DNA of 64,000 nt from Arthrobacter terrae (GCF_015708085.1 NZ_JADNYM010000010.1:95604-159603), one strand, 5' to 3'. Counted from the first letter of the stretch, positions 9,290 through 17,698 are shown. Numbers and translations: made by a program. The notes: generated by a model not told the origin, from the letters alone.

Positions 9290-10072
9290 TCAGCGTGCGA
9301 CCGCAGTGAAACGGCCGTTCTGGCTGCTGACCTTTAACGGCAGGCCGAACGTGGCGCTGAGGTGCTCCTCCGTGAGCACCTCAGTCAACGCGCCCTGCGC
9401 CACTACAGCGCCGTCACGCAATAACAGCGCATGGGTGAATCCCGGCGGAACTTCCTCCACATGGTGGGTAACCAGGATCAGGGCCGGAGCATCCTCATCC
9501 GCGGCCAGAGAGCTCAGCCGGCGGATCAGGTCCTCGCGTCCACCGAGGTCAAGGCCGGCAGCGGGCTCGTCCAGCAGCAGCAATTCCGGATCAGTCATCA
9601 GGGCCCGCGCTATCTGGACCCGCTTGCGTTCGCCCTCACTGAGCGAGGCAAAGGGCCGGTTCATGAAGGTGGACATGCCCCACTCCTCCAATAGACCGAA
9701 AGCCCGGCGCTCGTCCGTACGCTCATAAGACTCACGCCACCGGCCCGTGACGCCATAGGACGCCGTCACGACGACGTCAAGCACTTTTTCATGCCCGGGA
9801 ATCTGTGCGGCGAGGTTGGCCGAGGCGAGACCGATCCGCGGACGGAGCTCGAAGACATCGACTGCGCCGAGAACCTCGTCGAGAATGCCAGCTACTCCGC
9901 TGGTGGGATGGATTCGTGCTGCCGCGATCTGCAGCAGGGTGGTTTTGCCGGCGCCGTTTGGTCCCATCACCACCCAGCGCTCGCCCTCCCTGACCTGCCA
10001 GTCCACTGTGTCCAGCAGCTTTTTGCTGCCACGGACCACGCTGACACCGGCCAATTCAAGAACATCGCTCAT
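9290..10072 (-). CDS. ABC transporter ATP-binding protein, stand-alone
   Basis: A 260-residue ABC ATPase with Walker A GPNGAGKTT, signature LSEGERKR, Walker B LLLLDEPAAGLD and the switch histidine in LVTHH. There is no permease gene next to it, so it may act with a distant partner or be of the ModF/YlmA-like orphan type. ATG at 10072 gives the usual N-terminus; there is no good ribosome-binding site and a GTG four codons upstream is possible. It is divergent from serB, leaving a short shared upstream region that contains a 13-bp tandem duplication. Confidence 0.85.
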   Translation of the reverse strand: MSDVLELAGVSVVRGSKKLLDTVDWQVREGERWVVMGPNGAGKTTLLQIAAARIHPTSGVAGILDEVLGAVDVFELRPRIGLASANLAAQIPGHEKVLDVVVTASYGVTGRWRESYERTDERRAFGLLEEWGMSTFMNRPFASLSEGERKRVQIARALMTDPELLLLDEPAAGLDLGGREDLIRRLSSLAADEDAPALILVTHHVEEVPPGFTHALLLRDGAVVAQGALTEVLTEEHLSATFGLPLKVSSQNGRFTAVAR

Positions 10073-10155
10073 AAAGAAAGACACTAGGCCAAATGCGGGC
10101 AGCAACGCTAACCGCAGGCCGTGGCGAACGCCAGCGGCCGGCCGCCCTGCTGCTG

Positions 10156-10181
10156 CACTGGGCTGCCGCACTGGGCTGCCG
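10156..10181. repeat. 13-bp tandem duplication upstream of serB
   Basis: The unit CACTGGGCTGCCG occurs twice with no mismatch and no spacer. It lies 20 bp before the chosen serB start. One of several short tandem duplications in the window. Confidence 0.9.
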
Positions 10182-10200
10182 CACCGGTAGGATGGCCGAT

Positions 10201-11133
10201 ATGCGCTCCACCTTTACCGCGGTCAGTTATGGTCAGTCATTGCCACCTGCCGCGCTGGAACAGGTGCGCCGGACTCTGGCCGGCTGTGGTGCCAGGGTGC
10301 TGGAGGAGGAGTCAGCCAGCCGGCCCGGCTATGAAATTTCCGTCATGGAACTTGCTGCGGACGGCCCGGTTGACGTGCGGCAGATCCGCTCCTCTCTTGC
10401 GGCGGTCTGCACCGAAGGACCTAACACAGCGAAGATTGGCACGGCGGGGATTGGCACGGCCGGGATCGATACGGCAGTCGTGCCTGCCGCGCTGCGGCGG
10501 GCGGCGCGCAAACTGATCGTCTTGGATGTGGATTCGACGCTGATCCAACAGGAAGTCATTGAATTACTGGCTGCCCACGCAGGGACCGAGGCTGAGGTGG
10601 CTGCGGTTACCGAAGCAGCGATGCGGGGCGAGCTGGACTTCGCGCAAAGTCTGTATGCCCGAGTGGCCACGCTGGCCGGGCTCCCGGATACGGTCCTGGC
10701 CCAGGTCTCCGGTGCAATCAAGCTCAGTAAGGGTGCCGATCGCCTGGTAAGAGTTGCCCGCGCCGCAGGCCACGTCGTCGGAGCCGTCTCCGGCGGCTTC
10801 TCCCAGCTTCTATCCCCGCTGTCCGAGGCCCTGCACTTGGACTATGCCGTGGCCAATGAACTGGAAATTGTGGACGGCGTCCTCACCGGTAGGGTTCTCG
10901 GCGCCGTCGTCGACCGGGCCGCGAAAGCAGTGTCGCTGCGGCAGTGGGCCCGGAACGCGGGGATCGAGCTCTCCTGCACCGTGGCGATCGGCGACGGTGC
11001 CAACGACCTGGACATGATGGAAGCGGCCGGGCTGAGCATTGCCTACAACGCCAAACCCGCGGTGCGGGCGGCCGCTGATGCCCAGATCAACCTTCCCGAC
11101 TTGGACGTGGCGTTGGTCCTGGCCGGTATCTGA
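10201..11133 (+). CDS. serB: phosphoserine phosphatase
   Basis: Hydrolyses phosphoserine to serine, the last step of serine synthesis. The N-terminal part (about 1-75) is a small regulatory, ACT-like region. The HAD phosphatase domain begins with the catalytic motif DVDST at residues 109-113 (nucleophile Asp109). Later motifs are SGGFSQLL and GDGANDLDMMEAAG, both diagnostic of SerB. Total 310 residues from the ATG at 10201, which has AGGA eight bases upstream; ATG 10192 and an ORF extension to 10093 are alternatives. Between the two domains is a repetitive linker (GTAGIGTAGIDTA) caused by a 15-bp tandem repeat. Confidence 0.92.
   Translation: MRSTFTAVSYGQSLPPAALEQVRRTLAGCGARVLEEESASRPGYEISVMELAADGPVDVRQIRSSLAAVCTEGPNTAKIGTAGIGTAGIDTAVVPAALRRAARKLIVLDVDSTLIQQEVIELLAAHAGTEAEVAAVTEAAMRGELDFAQSLYARVATLAGLPDTVLAQVSGAIKLSKGADRLVRVARAAGHVVGAVSGGFSQLLSPLSEALHLDYAVANELEIVDGVLTGRVLGAVVDRAAKAVSLRQWARNAGIELSCTVAIGDGANDLDMMEAAGLSIAYNAKPAVRAAADAQINLPDLDVALVLAGI
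10435..10479. repeat. 15-bp tandem repeat (x3) in serB linker
   Basis: Units ATTGGCACGGCGGGG, ATTGGCACGGCCGGG and a diverged third unit. The period is a multiple of three, so the frame is kept; it encodes repeated IGTAG in the linker between the regulatory and catalytic domains of SerB. Confidence 0.9.
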
Positions 11134-11172
11134 CCCGGCCAGGACCGTGGCGGTGCTGGAGCCAACGCCGTG

Positions 11173-11200
11173 CTGCTCCTGCTGGGCTGCTCCTGCTGGG
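11173..11200. repeat. 14-bp tandem duplication in serB/SDR convergent spacer
   Basis: CTGCTCCTGCTGGG occurs twice exactly. It fills the spacer between the convergent stops of serB (11133) and the SDR gene (11204). Similar CTGCTC words continue into the SDR C-terminus (encoding QEQHQQ). Confidence 0.9.
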
Positions 11201-11203
11201 GTG

Positions 11204-11968
11204 CTATTGCTGGTGCTGCTCCTGTACGGCCTGAATGTAATCCGCTCCGCCGATGTATTCGGTATGACCGGTTTCGACGTCCGCCCCGGCCATGGCAGCG
11301 ACCTCGGCAGCGAATTCTTCCACCGAGTATAGTCTGCCGGCCTCGGTACGACGTGCCTCGATCGCCCCCGGATTAGCGCGGTCAAGCAACGTCGCGGTGA
11401 CAGTGCCTTCGATCATGTCCCCGGAAACCACCACAAGCGAAATACCGTGATTGGACAGCAGCGGGATCAGTTCGCGGAGCGCATCCTCGCCTGCGCGCTT
11501 GCTTCGAGCCACCGGCTCGTACTCCGCCATGGTGGGCACCGTGTCGATGAAATGTGCCTGGTGGCTGGTGACAAAGACAACCCGTGAACCCTCCGGCATC
11601 AACATTACAGCCGCATTGAGCATATTGATCTGCGCGTCCCGGTTGAGCTTGAGTGCATAGTCCTCCTGAGCCCCGGATTCCATCCCGCCGGAGGCATTGA
11701 GCACCAGCAGGTCCAAGGAACCAAAATTTTCCATCGCGGCGCTGACAAGGGCCTGCACACCCTCCTGCGTGGTCAAATCCGCACCGACTGCCACTGCCCG
11801 TCCACCGGCGGCCTTGATGCCCGCCACCACCTTGTCCGCGCGGGGAGCCTTCTGCCGATAATTGACCACGACGGCGGCCCCCTGCGCAGCCAACAGCTTC
11901 GCTACTTCGGCACCAATACCGCGTGAGGATCCCGTGACAATTGCTGTCTTACCTTCAAACTGGTCCAT
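11204..11968 (-). CDS. SDR with Y-x6-K active site, possible FabL-like enoyl-ACP reductase
   Basis: A 254-residue SDR. TGSSRGIG at 12-19 is a classical NAD(P) motif and NASGG at 91-95 follows the fourth strand. The catalytic pair is Tyr150 and Lys157 with six residues between (YEPVARSK), not the classical YxxxK. Y-x6-K with a classical TGxxxGIG motif is the pattern of FabL-type enoyl-ACP reductases. The gene lies directly downstream of fabG on the same strand, the position of the enoyl reductase inhA in mycobacteria. This suggests a role in fatty acid elongation, but it is inference. The start has GGAGGG upstream of ATG 11968. Confidence 0.75.
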   Translation of the reverse strand: MDQFEGKTAIVTGSSRGIGAEVAKLLAAQGAAVVVNYRQKAPRADKVVAGIKAAGGRAVAVGADLTTQEGVQALVSAAMENFGSLDLLVLNASGGMESGAQEDYALKLNRDAQINMLNAAVMLMPEGSRVVFVTSHQAHFIDTVPTMAEYEPVARSKRAGEDALRELIPLLSNHGISLVVVSGDMIEGTVTATLLDRANPGAIEARRTEAGRLYSVEEFAAEVAAMAGADVETGHTEYIGGADYIQAVQEQHQQ

Positions 11969-12020
11969 CTATAACCCTCCATGAAAATGCTTCGGTACTT
12001 GTTGCGAATGTTCGGATCAA

Positions 12021-12065
12021 TTCCGTACTGATTCGATCCGTGCTGGTTAAATCCGTGCTGGCTGC
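12021..12065. repeat. imperfect 15-bp tandem repeat (x3) between fabG and downstream SDR
   Basis: Three imperfect copies around ATCCGTGCTGG with period 15 fill the roughly 100-bp spacer between the two co-directional SDR genes. Confidence 0.8.
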
Positions 12066-12069
12066 CGTT

Positions 12070-12828
12070 TTAGTGCCCCATACCGAGACCGCCGTCAACC
12101 GGAATCACTGCGCCGGAAATGTAGGCAGCTTCGTCACTGGCAATCCATCGGACAACCTTGGCGACTTCCTCCGGCTCAGCGAAACGGCCAGCCGGGATGG
12201 TCGCCAGGTAGTTCTTTTGTGTTTCCGCCGGCAGCTGAGCGGTCATCTGCGTATTGATGAATCCCGGTGCAACGACGTTGGCAGTAATGCCCCGGGAACC
12301 GAGTTCCCGGGTCAGCGACCGCGCCATGCCGATCAGACCGGCCTTGGACGACGAATAGTTAATCTGTCCCGGTGCGCCATAGAGGCCGGTAACGGAGGAA
12401 ATAAGCACGATTCGTCCCCTGCGAAGGCGGATCATGCCCCGCGAGGCACGCTTGATGACACGGAACGCCCCCGTCAGATTTGTATCGATGACGGAGGTGA
12501 AGTCGCTTTCGCTCATCCGCAACAGCAGAGTGTCCTTGGTAATTCCAGCGTTAGCCACCAGCACCTCGACCGGGCCGTGGGCGGCCTCCACCACGGTGAA
12601 TGCTGCGTCGACAGACGCCTCATCAGTCACGTCCGCCTGCACGGCAAGAATCCCGTCGGGGACGTTGGATTCGCTCCGGTATGTCACGGCTACCCGATCC
12701 CCATTTGCCAAAAACGACTTGGCGATGGCCAGGCCAATGCCGCGGTTTCCACCGGTGATCAGCACGCTGCGCCCGGCCTGTCCGTCGGCCTGCCCATCGC
12801 GGGAAGGCCCCGTATCTGCTGCAGTCAT
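12070..12828 (-). CDS. fabG: 3-oxoacyl-ACP reductase FabG
   Basis: A 252-residue classical SDR that reduces 3-oxoacyl-ACP with NADPH in fatty acid synthesis. It has TGGNRGIG near the N-terminus, NAGIT, catalytic Ser in ISSVTG, and YSSSK. The tail IPVDGGLGMGH is typical of the MabA/FabG1 type found in actinobacteria. I chose ATG 12828, which has GGAGGA just upstream; ATG 12840 is four codons longer and overlaps that site. It is divergent from the DUF3099 gene and followed by the Y-x6-K SDR. Confidence 0.9.
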   Translation of the reverse strand: MTAADTGPSRDGQADGQAGRSVLITGGNRGIGLAIAKSFLANGDRVAVTYRSESNVPDGILAVQADVTDEASVDAAFTVVEAAHGPVEVLVANAGITKDTLLLRMSESDFTSVIDTNLTGAFRVIKRASRGMIRLRRGRIVLISSVTGLYGAPGQINYSSSKAGLIGMARSLTRELGSRGITANVVAPGFINTQMTAQLPAETQKNYLATIPAGRFAEPEEVAKVVRWIASDEAAYISGAVIPVDGGLGMGH

Positions 12829-12943
12829 TCGTTCCTCCATGATCGTTCCCGGATTGAATCCTAGCCGTTGAACACAAAACCTTGCATCAACTTTGGCCGC
12901 AGCCGCCTCACAGTGCGAGAATGGAAACGGCCCTTGGAGCGTG

Positions 12944-13456
12944 ATGAGAAACAGAGCAGCACATCCGGCCGGTTACACCGATGGTGCGCCCGGCCCGACG
13001 AAAGACCGAACCCATACCGGCTCAGCCGATGTGCACAACATCACCGATGCGCCCATTGCCCACAGTGATGACATGCATCGTCGCATGGTGAAGTACTCCT
13101 TGGCCATGGGTATTCGGCTGGTATGCCTTTTTCTGATCTTCGTGCTCCCCGGCTGGTTCAAGATCATCGCCATTGTCGGGGCCGTCGCCTTGCCGTGGTT
13201 CGCGGTAATCATCGCCAATGGAGGCAGCGACACTGTCAATGAGCACGCGGTATCCCTGTTGGATCAGGCGCCGCTGGGCGAGTTGGAGGCTCCGGGCCCG
13301 CGAACCGCTGAGGGAACGGATGCCGGCGACGGGGAATCGCCGACGCTGCAGGGTGAAGTCATTCCTTCCGACCCCGGGGACGATCCCACGGCCAGGAGCC
13401 GGATAGAGGGCGGCCGGACCGAGGGCGGCCGGACCGATGGCGGCCGGACACCATGA
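12944..13456 (+). CDS. DUF3099 domain membrane protein
   Basis: A 170-residue protein of the actinobacterial DUF3099 family, function unknown. A cytoplasmic N-terminal stretch with HRRMVKYSLAMGIR leads into two membrane helices (MGIRLVCLFLIFVLPGW and IIAIVGAVALPWFAVIIANG). The rest is an acidic tail ending in the repeat EGGRTEGGRTDGGRT. The ATG at 12944 has GGAG four bases upstream; longer starts at 12893 are not supported. It overlaps the next gene by ATGA, and SURF1 follows, so the cluster may relate to the respiratory chain. Confidence 0.8.
   Translation: MRNRAAHPAGYTDGAPGPTKDRTHTGSADVHNITDAPIAHSDDMHRRMVKYSLAMGIRLVCLFLIFVLPGWFKIIAIVGAVALPWFAVIIANGGSDTVNEHAVSLLDQAPLGELEAPGPRTAEGTDAGDGESPTLQGEVIPSDPGDDPTARSRIEGGRTEGGRTDGGRTP
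13406..13450. repeat. 15-bp tandem repeat (x3) at the DUF3099 C-terminus
   Basis: GAGGGCGGCCGGACC twice exactly and a third copy with two changes. It encodes (E/D)GGRT repeats and ends just before the ATGA overlap with the next gene. Confidence 0.92.
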
Positions 13457-13731
13457 ACCTTTTGGACATGCTGGATGGCCAGCGGCCGGCGGAGGAATTG
13501 ATCTGTTCCAGGCGCGGCTGCCGTGCCTTGGCAACGTCCAGATTGCTGTGGAATAATCCTAAAATCCATCCGCCGGAACGCCGCAAAGTCTGGCTGGCAT
13601 GCGGGGAACATATTCAATGGCTGGAAGACTATCTGCGAAGCCGAGGACTCTGGCGCGAAACCTTGCCGGTGCCGGTGCCGGAACGGCAGGCGCCTCCCGG
13701 TGCGCATCCGGAATCCACGGAAACCCACTGA
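13453..13731 (+). CDS. conserved hypothetical actinobacterial protein
   Basis: A 92-residue small protein I recognise only as a conserved actinobacterial family without known function (some databases label it acetone carboxylase, without support). It has a CSRRGC pair, the segment LLWNNPKIHPPERRKVWLACGEH and a further Cys-x2-His, which together could bind a metal (Cys18, Cys23, Cys50, His53 region). The start overlaps the DUF3099 stop (ATGA), and SURF1 begins 21 bp downstream, so the three genes are probably one operon. Confidence 0.75.
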   Translation: MNLLDMLDGQRPAEELICSRRGCRALATSRLLWNNPKIHPPERRKVWLACGEHIQWLEDYLRSRGLWRETLPVPVPERQAPPGAHPESTETH

Positions 13732-13752
13732 GAAAGACCACTAGTCATAGCA

Positions 13753-14640
13753 ATGTACAAATTTCTTCTCACCGGCCGGTGGCTTGGCTATCTGCTGATC
13801 GCGGCCATCTTTGCGGCCGTTTGTGTCGGCCTTGGCTTCTGGCAGCTGGATCGGCGGACCGAGGTGCGGGCGGACATAGCCAAGATCACCAACAACTATT
13901 CCGCCGCGCCCCTGACGGCAGGGCAGGCCCAGCCGCTGTTCCAAAAGCTGGCCCCGGATAAGGAATGGAGCCAGGTAACGCTCACCGGCAGTTATGACAT
14001 ATCTCAGCAAAGAGTTGTACGGAACCGCCCGCTCAACGGTCAGCCCGGCTACGAGGTCGTAGTTCCGCTCAAGCTGACCACCGGGAAAACGGTCATCATC
14101 GACCGCGGCTGGCTGCCGATCGGCAATAATGAGGGCGGGCGGCCGGATACAATACCTGAGCCGTCCACCGGAACCGTGACCGTCGTCGCCCGCCTTCGAC
14201 CGGCGGAGCCGACGCTTCAGCGCGGGGCACCGGCAGGCCAGCTTGCCTCCATTGATTTGAGCGCCTATGCCAACGAGCTCGGCTACCCGATTCTGACCGG
14301 CGCCTACGCGCAGATGGCGCAGGAGACACCCGCGGCAGCCACGAATCCGGTAGCTTTTCCAACGCCTTCCATCGACGAGGGACCGCATCTGAGCTACTCG
14401 ATGCAGTGGTTCGCCTTCGGCATTCTTTTTTTCGTCGGCTATGGTTACGCGGCTCGCCAGCAGGCGCTGCTGGACCGCTATCTCGCGGAACAGGAATCGG
14501 AAGACATGGCCGACTCCGAACAAGCGTACGGACGCGGATCCGCTTTTACCCAGCGCAAACCGCCGCGGCCAAGCAGGCCCGGACGCCGCGCCACCGCTGA
14601 AGAGGAAGAAGACGCCGTCCTGGACGCCCAAGGCTTCTAG
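13753..14640 (+). CDS. SURF1-family cytochrome oxidase assembly protein
   Basis: A 295-residue SURF1 protein, which helps assemble heme a-containing cytochrome c oxidase. The family layout is visible: a membrane helix at about 10-32 ending in the conserved GFWQLDRR, a large extracytoplasmic domain with VxNRPLNGQPGYEVVVPL and VIIDRGWLP, and a second membrane helix near residues 215-235. The C-terminal 60 residues are charged and probably disordered. It fits functionally with ctaA and ctaB elsewhere in the window. Confidence 0.88.
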   Translation: MYKFLLTGRWLGYLLIAAIFAAVCVGLGFWQLDRRTEVRADIAKITNNYSAAPLTAGQAQPLFQKLAPDKEWSQVTLTGSYDISQQRVVRNRPLNGQPGYEVVVPLKLTTGKTVIIDRGWLPIGNNEGGRPDTIPEPSTGTVTVVARLRPAEPTLQRGAPAGQLASIDLSAYANELGYPILTGAYAQMAQETPAAATNPVAFPTPSIDEGPHLSYSMQWFAFGILFFVGYGYAARQQALLDRYLAEQESEDMADSEQAYGRGSAFTQRKPPRPSRPGRRATAEEEEDAVLDAQGF

Positions 14641-14770
14641 ATTCCCGGCACCGGCGGACACCCGCGTGGGCACCCGGCTGGGGAGCCGAATTTCGCATCG
14701 GCCGGCACTGGTTCTCCCGCAATCCAGGAAGGAAACCGCCCCGGCATTTGTCCAGCCTGTCGCTTCGGGG

Positions 14771-15091
14771 CTATCGCACAGGGCGGATGGCCAAACGCCG
14801 GGAAGCCTGCAGTGCCTGCTCATAAGTCAGGACCGGGTGGCCGCCGAGGACAGACTCAGTAAACATTCGACCGGCCCGCTTCTCGATCTCGGTGACCTGA
14901 TGGTCCGGATTGGTTACGGTGAGAAATTGTCCATCCTCATGGACCGCTATGCGCATCTTTACACCTTGAGCGGAGGATATTAAGCGGCCAACAAATGCTG
15001 CTGCATCGTAGGAGAGGTCCCGCGACGGAAGGACAAATCCTCCGCCGTGCAGCAGAACATCAAGGCAAACGTCAATATCAGGCTCGCTCAT
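14771..15091 (-). CDS. hypothetical protein
   Basis: A 106-residue protein I do not recognise. It starts with an acidic stretch (MSEPDIDVCLDVLL), has SYDAAAFVGRLISSA, a strand-rich middle and an Arg-rich end. Codon usage looks like its neighbours (GC-rich third positions on this strand) and it occupies an otherwise empty 610-bp stretch between SURF1 and the ABC-F gene. Flanking spacers of about 130 and 160 bp hold nothing I can identify. It could be a small lineage-specific gene; no function is proposed. Confidence 0.5.
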   Translation of the reverse strand: MSEPDIDVCLDVLLHGGGFVLPSRDLSYDAAAFVGRLISSAQGVKMRIAVHEDGQFLTVTNPDHQVTEIEKRAGRMFTESVLGGHPVLTYEQALQASRRLAIRPVR

Positions 15092-15250
15092 GGCTCGGGG
15101 CCTCGCAGAGAATAGCGGAAGCGATCCTGACTTCCGTGGCGGCGGGTCTTTCTCAATACCTGAAACCAGGTCCTGACTCTCCCGTCAGGCTACACACGAA
15201 CCCGCAGATGACAAAATACGTGCGCCGGGCTGCAGCTCCCGCAGCGACCC

Positions 15251-16849
15251 TTAAGCCAGCGTTATCAGGTCGAGGTAATCCTCGTTCCAGTGATCCTCCA
15301 CGCCGTCCGGCAGCAGGACGACTCGCTCCGGGTTCAGCGCCTCGACCGCGCCTTCATCGTGGCTGACCAGAACGACTGCACCGCTGTAGTTGCGCAGCGC
15401 GCCGAGGATTTCCGCGCGGCTGGCAGGATCCAGGTTGTTAGTCGGCTCATCCAGCAGCAGCACGTTGGCTGATGACGCCACGATAGTGGCCAGGGCCAGC
15501 CTGGTCTTCTCACCACCGGAAAGGACACCGGCGGGTTTCTCCACGTCGTCTCCGGAAAAAAGGAAAGAACCAAGAATGTTGCGTACCTCGGCATCATCCA
15601 TGTCCGGAGCGGCGCTGCGCATATTGGCCAGCACCGTGCGTGAGGTGTCCAAGGTGTCATGTTCCTGGGCGTAGTAGCCAACCTTCAAACCATGACCGGC
15701 GATGACTTCTCCGGTATCCGGCTTATCCACTCCGGCCAGCATCCGAAGCAGCGTGGTCTTACCGGCACCGTTGAGACCAAGTACGACGACCTTCGATCCC
15801 CTGTCGATGGCCAGGTCCACGTCGGTGAAGATTTCCAGCGAACCGTAAGACTTGCTCAGCCCTTCTGCGGTCAGCGGAGTCTTTCCGCACGGCGACGGAT
15901 CGGGGAAGCGCAGGGCCGCTACGCGGTCGTTCGCACGAACTTCCTGCAGACCGTTAAGCAGCCGCTGGGCGCGCTTAGCCATATTTTGCGCCGCGACCGC
16001 CTTGGACGCCTTAGCGCGCATCTTATTGGCCTGATCCATCAGGACGCCCGCCTTCTTCTCCGCGTTGGCCCGCTCACGCTTGCGGGCGCGTTCATCGGTT
16101 TCGCGTTGTTCCAGGTACTTCTTCCAGCCGAGGTTGTACTGATCAATGGTGGCGCGGTTGGCATCAAGGTTATAGACCTTATTAACCGTTGCTTCCAACA
16201 GGTTGGTGTCGTGGCTGATCACAATCAGACCGCCGGCGTGGTTCTTCAAAAAGTCGCGCAACCAGGCAATCGAATCGGCGTCAAGGTGGTTGGTTGGTTC
16301 ATCGAGGAGCATGGTTTGTGCACCCGAGAACAGAATCCGGGCCAGTTCAACACGCCGGCGCTGGCCGCCGGAGAGCGTCTTCAACGGCTGATTGAGCAGC
16401 CGGTCCGGCAATGCGAGGTTGGACGATATTGCTGCGGCCTCCGCTTCAGCGGCATACCCGCCATTGCTCAGGAACTCGTGTTCAATCCGGTCGTAGCGGG
16501 CCATTGCCTTCGCCTGCACGGCGGTGTCTTCGCTGGCCATGTCGGCCTCGGTCTCGCGCAGCTTGGTGATCACCACATCCAGACTCCGGGCCGAGAGAAT
16601 CCGGTCCCGGGCCAACTGTTCCATGTCTGGCGTACGCGGATCCTGCGGCAGATAGCCGATTTCCCCGCTTCGGGTCACCTTGCCCGCCGCGGGAAGGGCC
16701 TCGCCGGCCAGTACCTTGGTCAGGGTTGTTTTCCCCGCACCGTTGCGGCCCACCAGCCCGATCTTGTCCCCCTTGTCGACGCGGAAGGACACTTCGTCCA
16801 TGAGTAAACGCGCCCCCGCACGCAACTCAAGGTCTTGGACGATAATCAA
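15251..16849 (-). CDS. ABC-F family ribosomal ATPase
   Basis: A 532-residue protein with two ABC ATPase domains and no membrane segment, as in ABC-F proteins that bind the ribosome. The first domain has Walker A GRNGAGKTT and LSGGQRRR; the second has GLNGAGKTT and LSGGEKTRLA. Between them is a basic, helical linker (ERRETDERARKRERANAEKK region), the P-site-tRNA interaction element of the family. The general N-terminus MIIVQDLELRAGARLL fits best with a rare TTG start at 16849, with AAAGG upstream. The role could be translation factor or antibiotic protection. Confidence 0.9.
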   Translation of the reverse strand: MIIVQDLELRAGARLLMDEVSFRVDKGDKIGLVGRNGAGKTTLTKVLAGEALPAAGKVTRSGEIGYLPQDPRTPDMEQLARDRILSARSLDVVITKLRETEADMASEDTAVQAKAMARYDRIEHEFLSNGGYAAEAEAAAISSNLALPDRLLNQPLKTLSGGQRRRVELARILFSGAQTMLLDEPTNHLDADSIAWLRDFLKNHAGGLIVISHDTNLLEATVNKVYNLDANRATIDQYNLGWKKYLEQRETDERARKRERANAEKKAGVLMDQANKMRAKASKAVAAQNMAKRAQRLLNGLQEVRANDRVAALRFPDPSPCGKTPLTAEGLSKSYGSLEIFTDVDLAIDRGSKVVVLGLNGAGKTTLLRMLAGVDKPDTGEVIAGHGLKVGYYAQEHDTLDTSRTVLANMRSAAPDMDDAEVRNILGSFLFSGDDVEKPAGVLSGGEKTRLALATIVASSANVLLLDEPTNNLDPASRAEILGALRNYSGAVVLVSHDEGAVEALNPERVVLLPDGVEDHWNEDYLDLITLA

Positions 16850-17059
16850 GGTAGTAGCCTTTCACTTCAGGTTCACATGGATGCAGGTCTCCGGTCCGTC
16901 GCAACGACGGCATGGGCAGCCCTCCCAGTCTAACGAGGTGCCCGGCTGACAAAGTGCAGTGTCCAGAGCAGCGCAGGTGTACCGACGATCTGCGGCAGGC
17001 AAAGTATCATGTTGATCACAGGCACTGAAGCCCACCAGCGCGACATGAAAGCTTAAAAC

Positions 17060-17698
17060 ATGCCTAATACCGACCAGACACAGCCCTCAGTTGTGGGTGC
17101 CCGCGGATCTGCGTCTGCGCCCACAACCCTGCGCCGGCGATCACGATGGACCGCGGTCGACCTCGCGCTAATAGCTGTCTTTGCAGCTTTACTGGCCGCT
17201 TCGGTTGCCGTTCCGGGCGTTCCTGCCGGTCCTTTCGGCGTTCCGATCACACTGCAGACCCTGGCCGTTTCCCTTTGCGGGCTTGTCCTGGGCTTTGGGC
17301 GCGGAACCGCCGCCGTCGGGCTGTATATTCTGCTCGGGCTGATTGGCCTTCCGATTTTTGCCGGTTTCCGGTCCGGTCCTGCCGTTCTGGCGGGACCCTC
17401 GGCAGGCTACATTATCGGATTCCTGCTGGCCGCAGCAGCAGTGGGATTTCTCACACCATGGGCACTGCGGCGCAGGCGCAAAGCCGGATGGCTTTTCGGC
17501 GTAGCAGTGCTGGGGATGCTCATCCTGCATGCAAGCGGTGTCGCGGGATTCCTGCTGAAGGGAATGGGACTTTCCACGGCTGTGCTCGCCGACGCCATCT
17601 ATTATCCCGGTGACATCATTAAAAACATTCTCGCCGTAGGACTGGCGTTAAGCCTGCACCGGGCGTTTCCCGATCTCCTTCGGCGCCGCCGGACGTGA
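17060..17698 (+). CDS. bioY: biotin transporter BioY (ECF S-component)
   Basis: Substrate-binding S-component of the biotin ECF importer. 212 residues, six predicted helices, with the BioY signature region VPGVPAGPFGVPITLQTLAVSLCGLVLG and GLIGLPIFAGF. The first 30 residues are a polar tail. The stop overlaps bioM (GTGA). About 210 bp separate it from the divergent ABC-F gene; I see no riboswitch or clear regulator site there, though TATCAT at 17005 could be a -10 element. Confidence 0.95.
   Translation: MPNTDQTQPSVVGARGSASAPTTLRRRSRWTAVDLALIAVFAALLAASVAVPGVPAGPFGVPITLQTLAVSLCGLVLGFGRGTAAVGLYILLGLIGLPIFAGFRSGPAVLAGPSAGYIIGFLLAAAAVGFLTPWALRRRRKAGWLFGVAVLGMLILHASGVAGFLLKGMGLSTAVLADAIYYPGDIIKNILAVGLALSLHRAFPDLLRRRRT

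Noticed and set aside
13741..14823. 360-codon minus-strand frame opposite SURF1
   Set aside because: SURF1 motifs on the plus strand are convincing; this frame has no protein-like features.
15659..16807. 382-codon plus-strand frame opposite the ABC-F gene
   Set aside because: Antisense shadow; repetitive His/Gly/Gln-rich text typical of reverse-frame translation.
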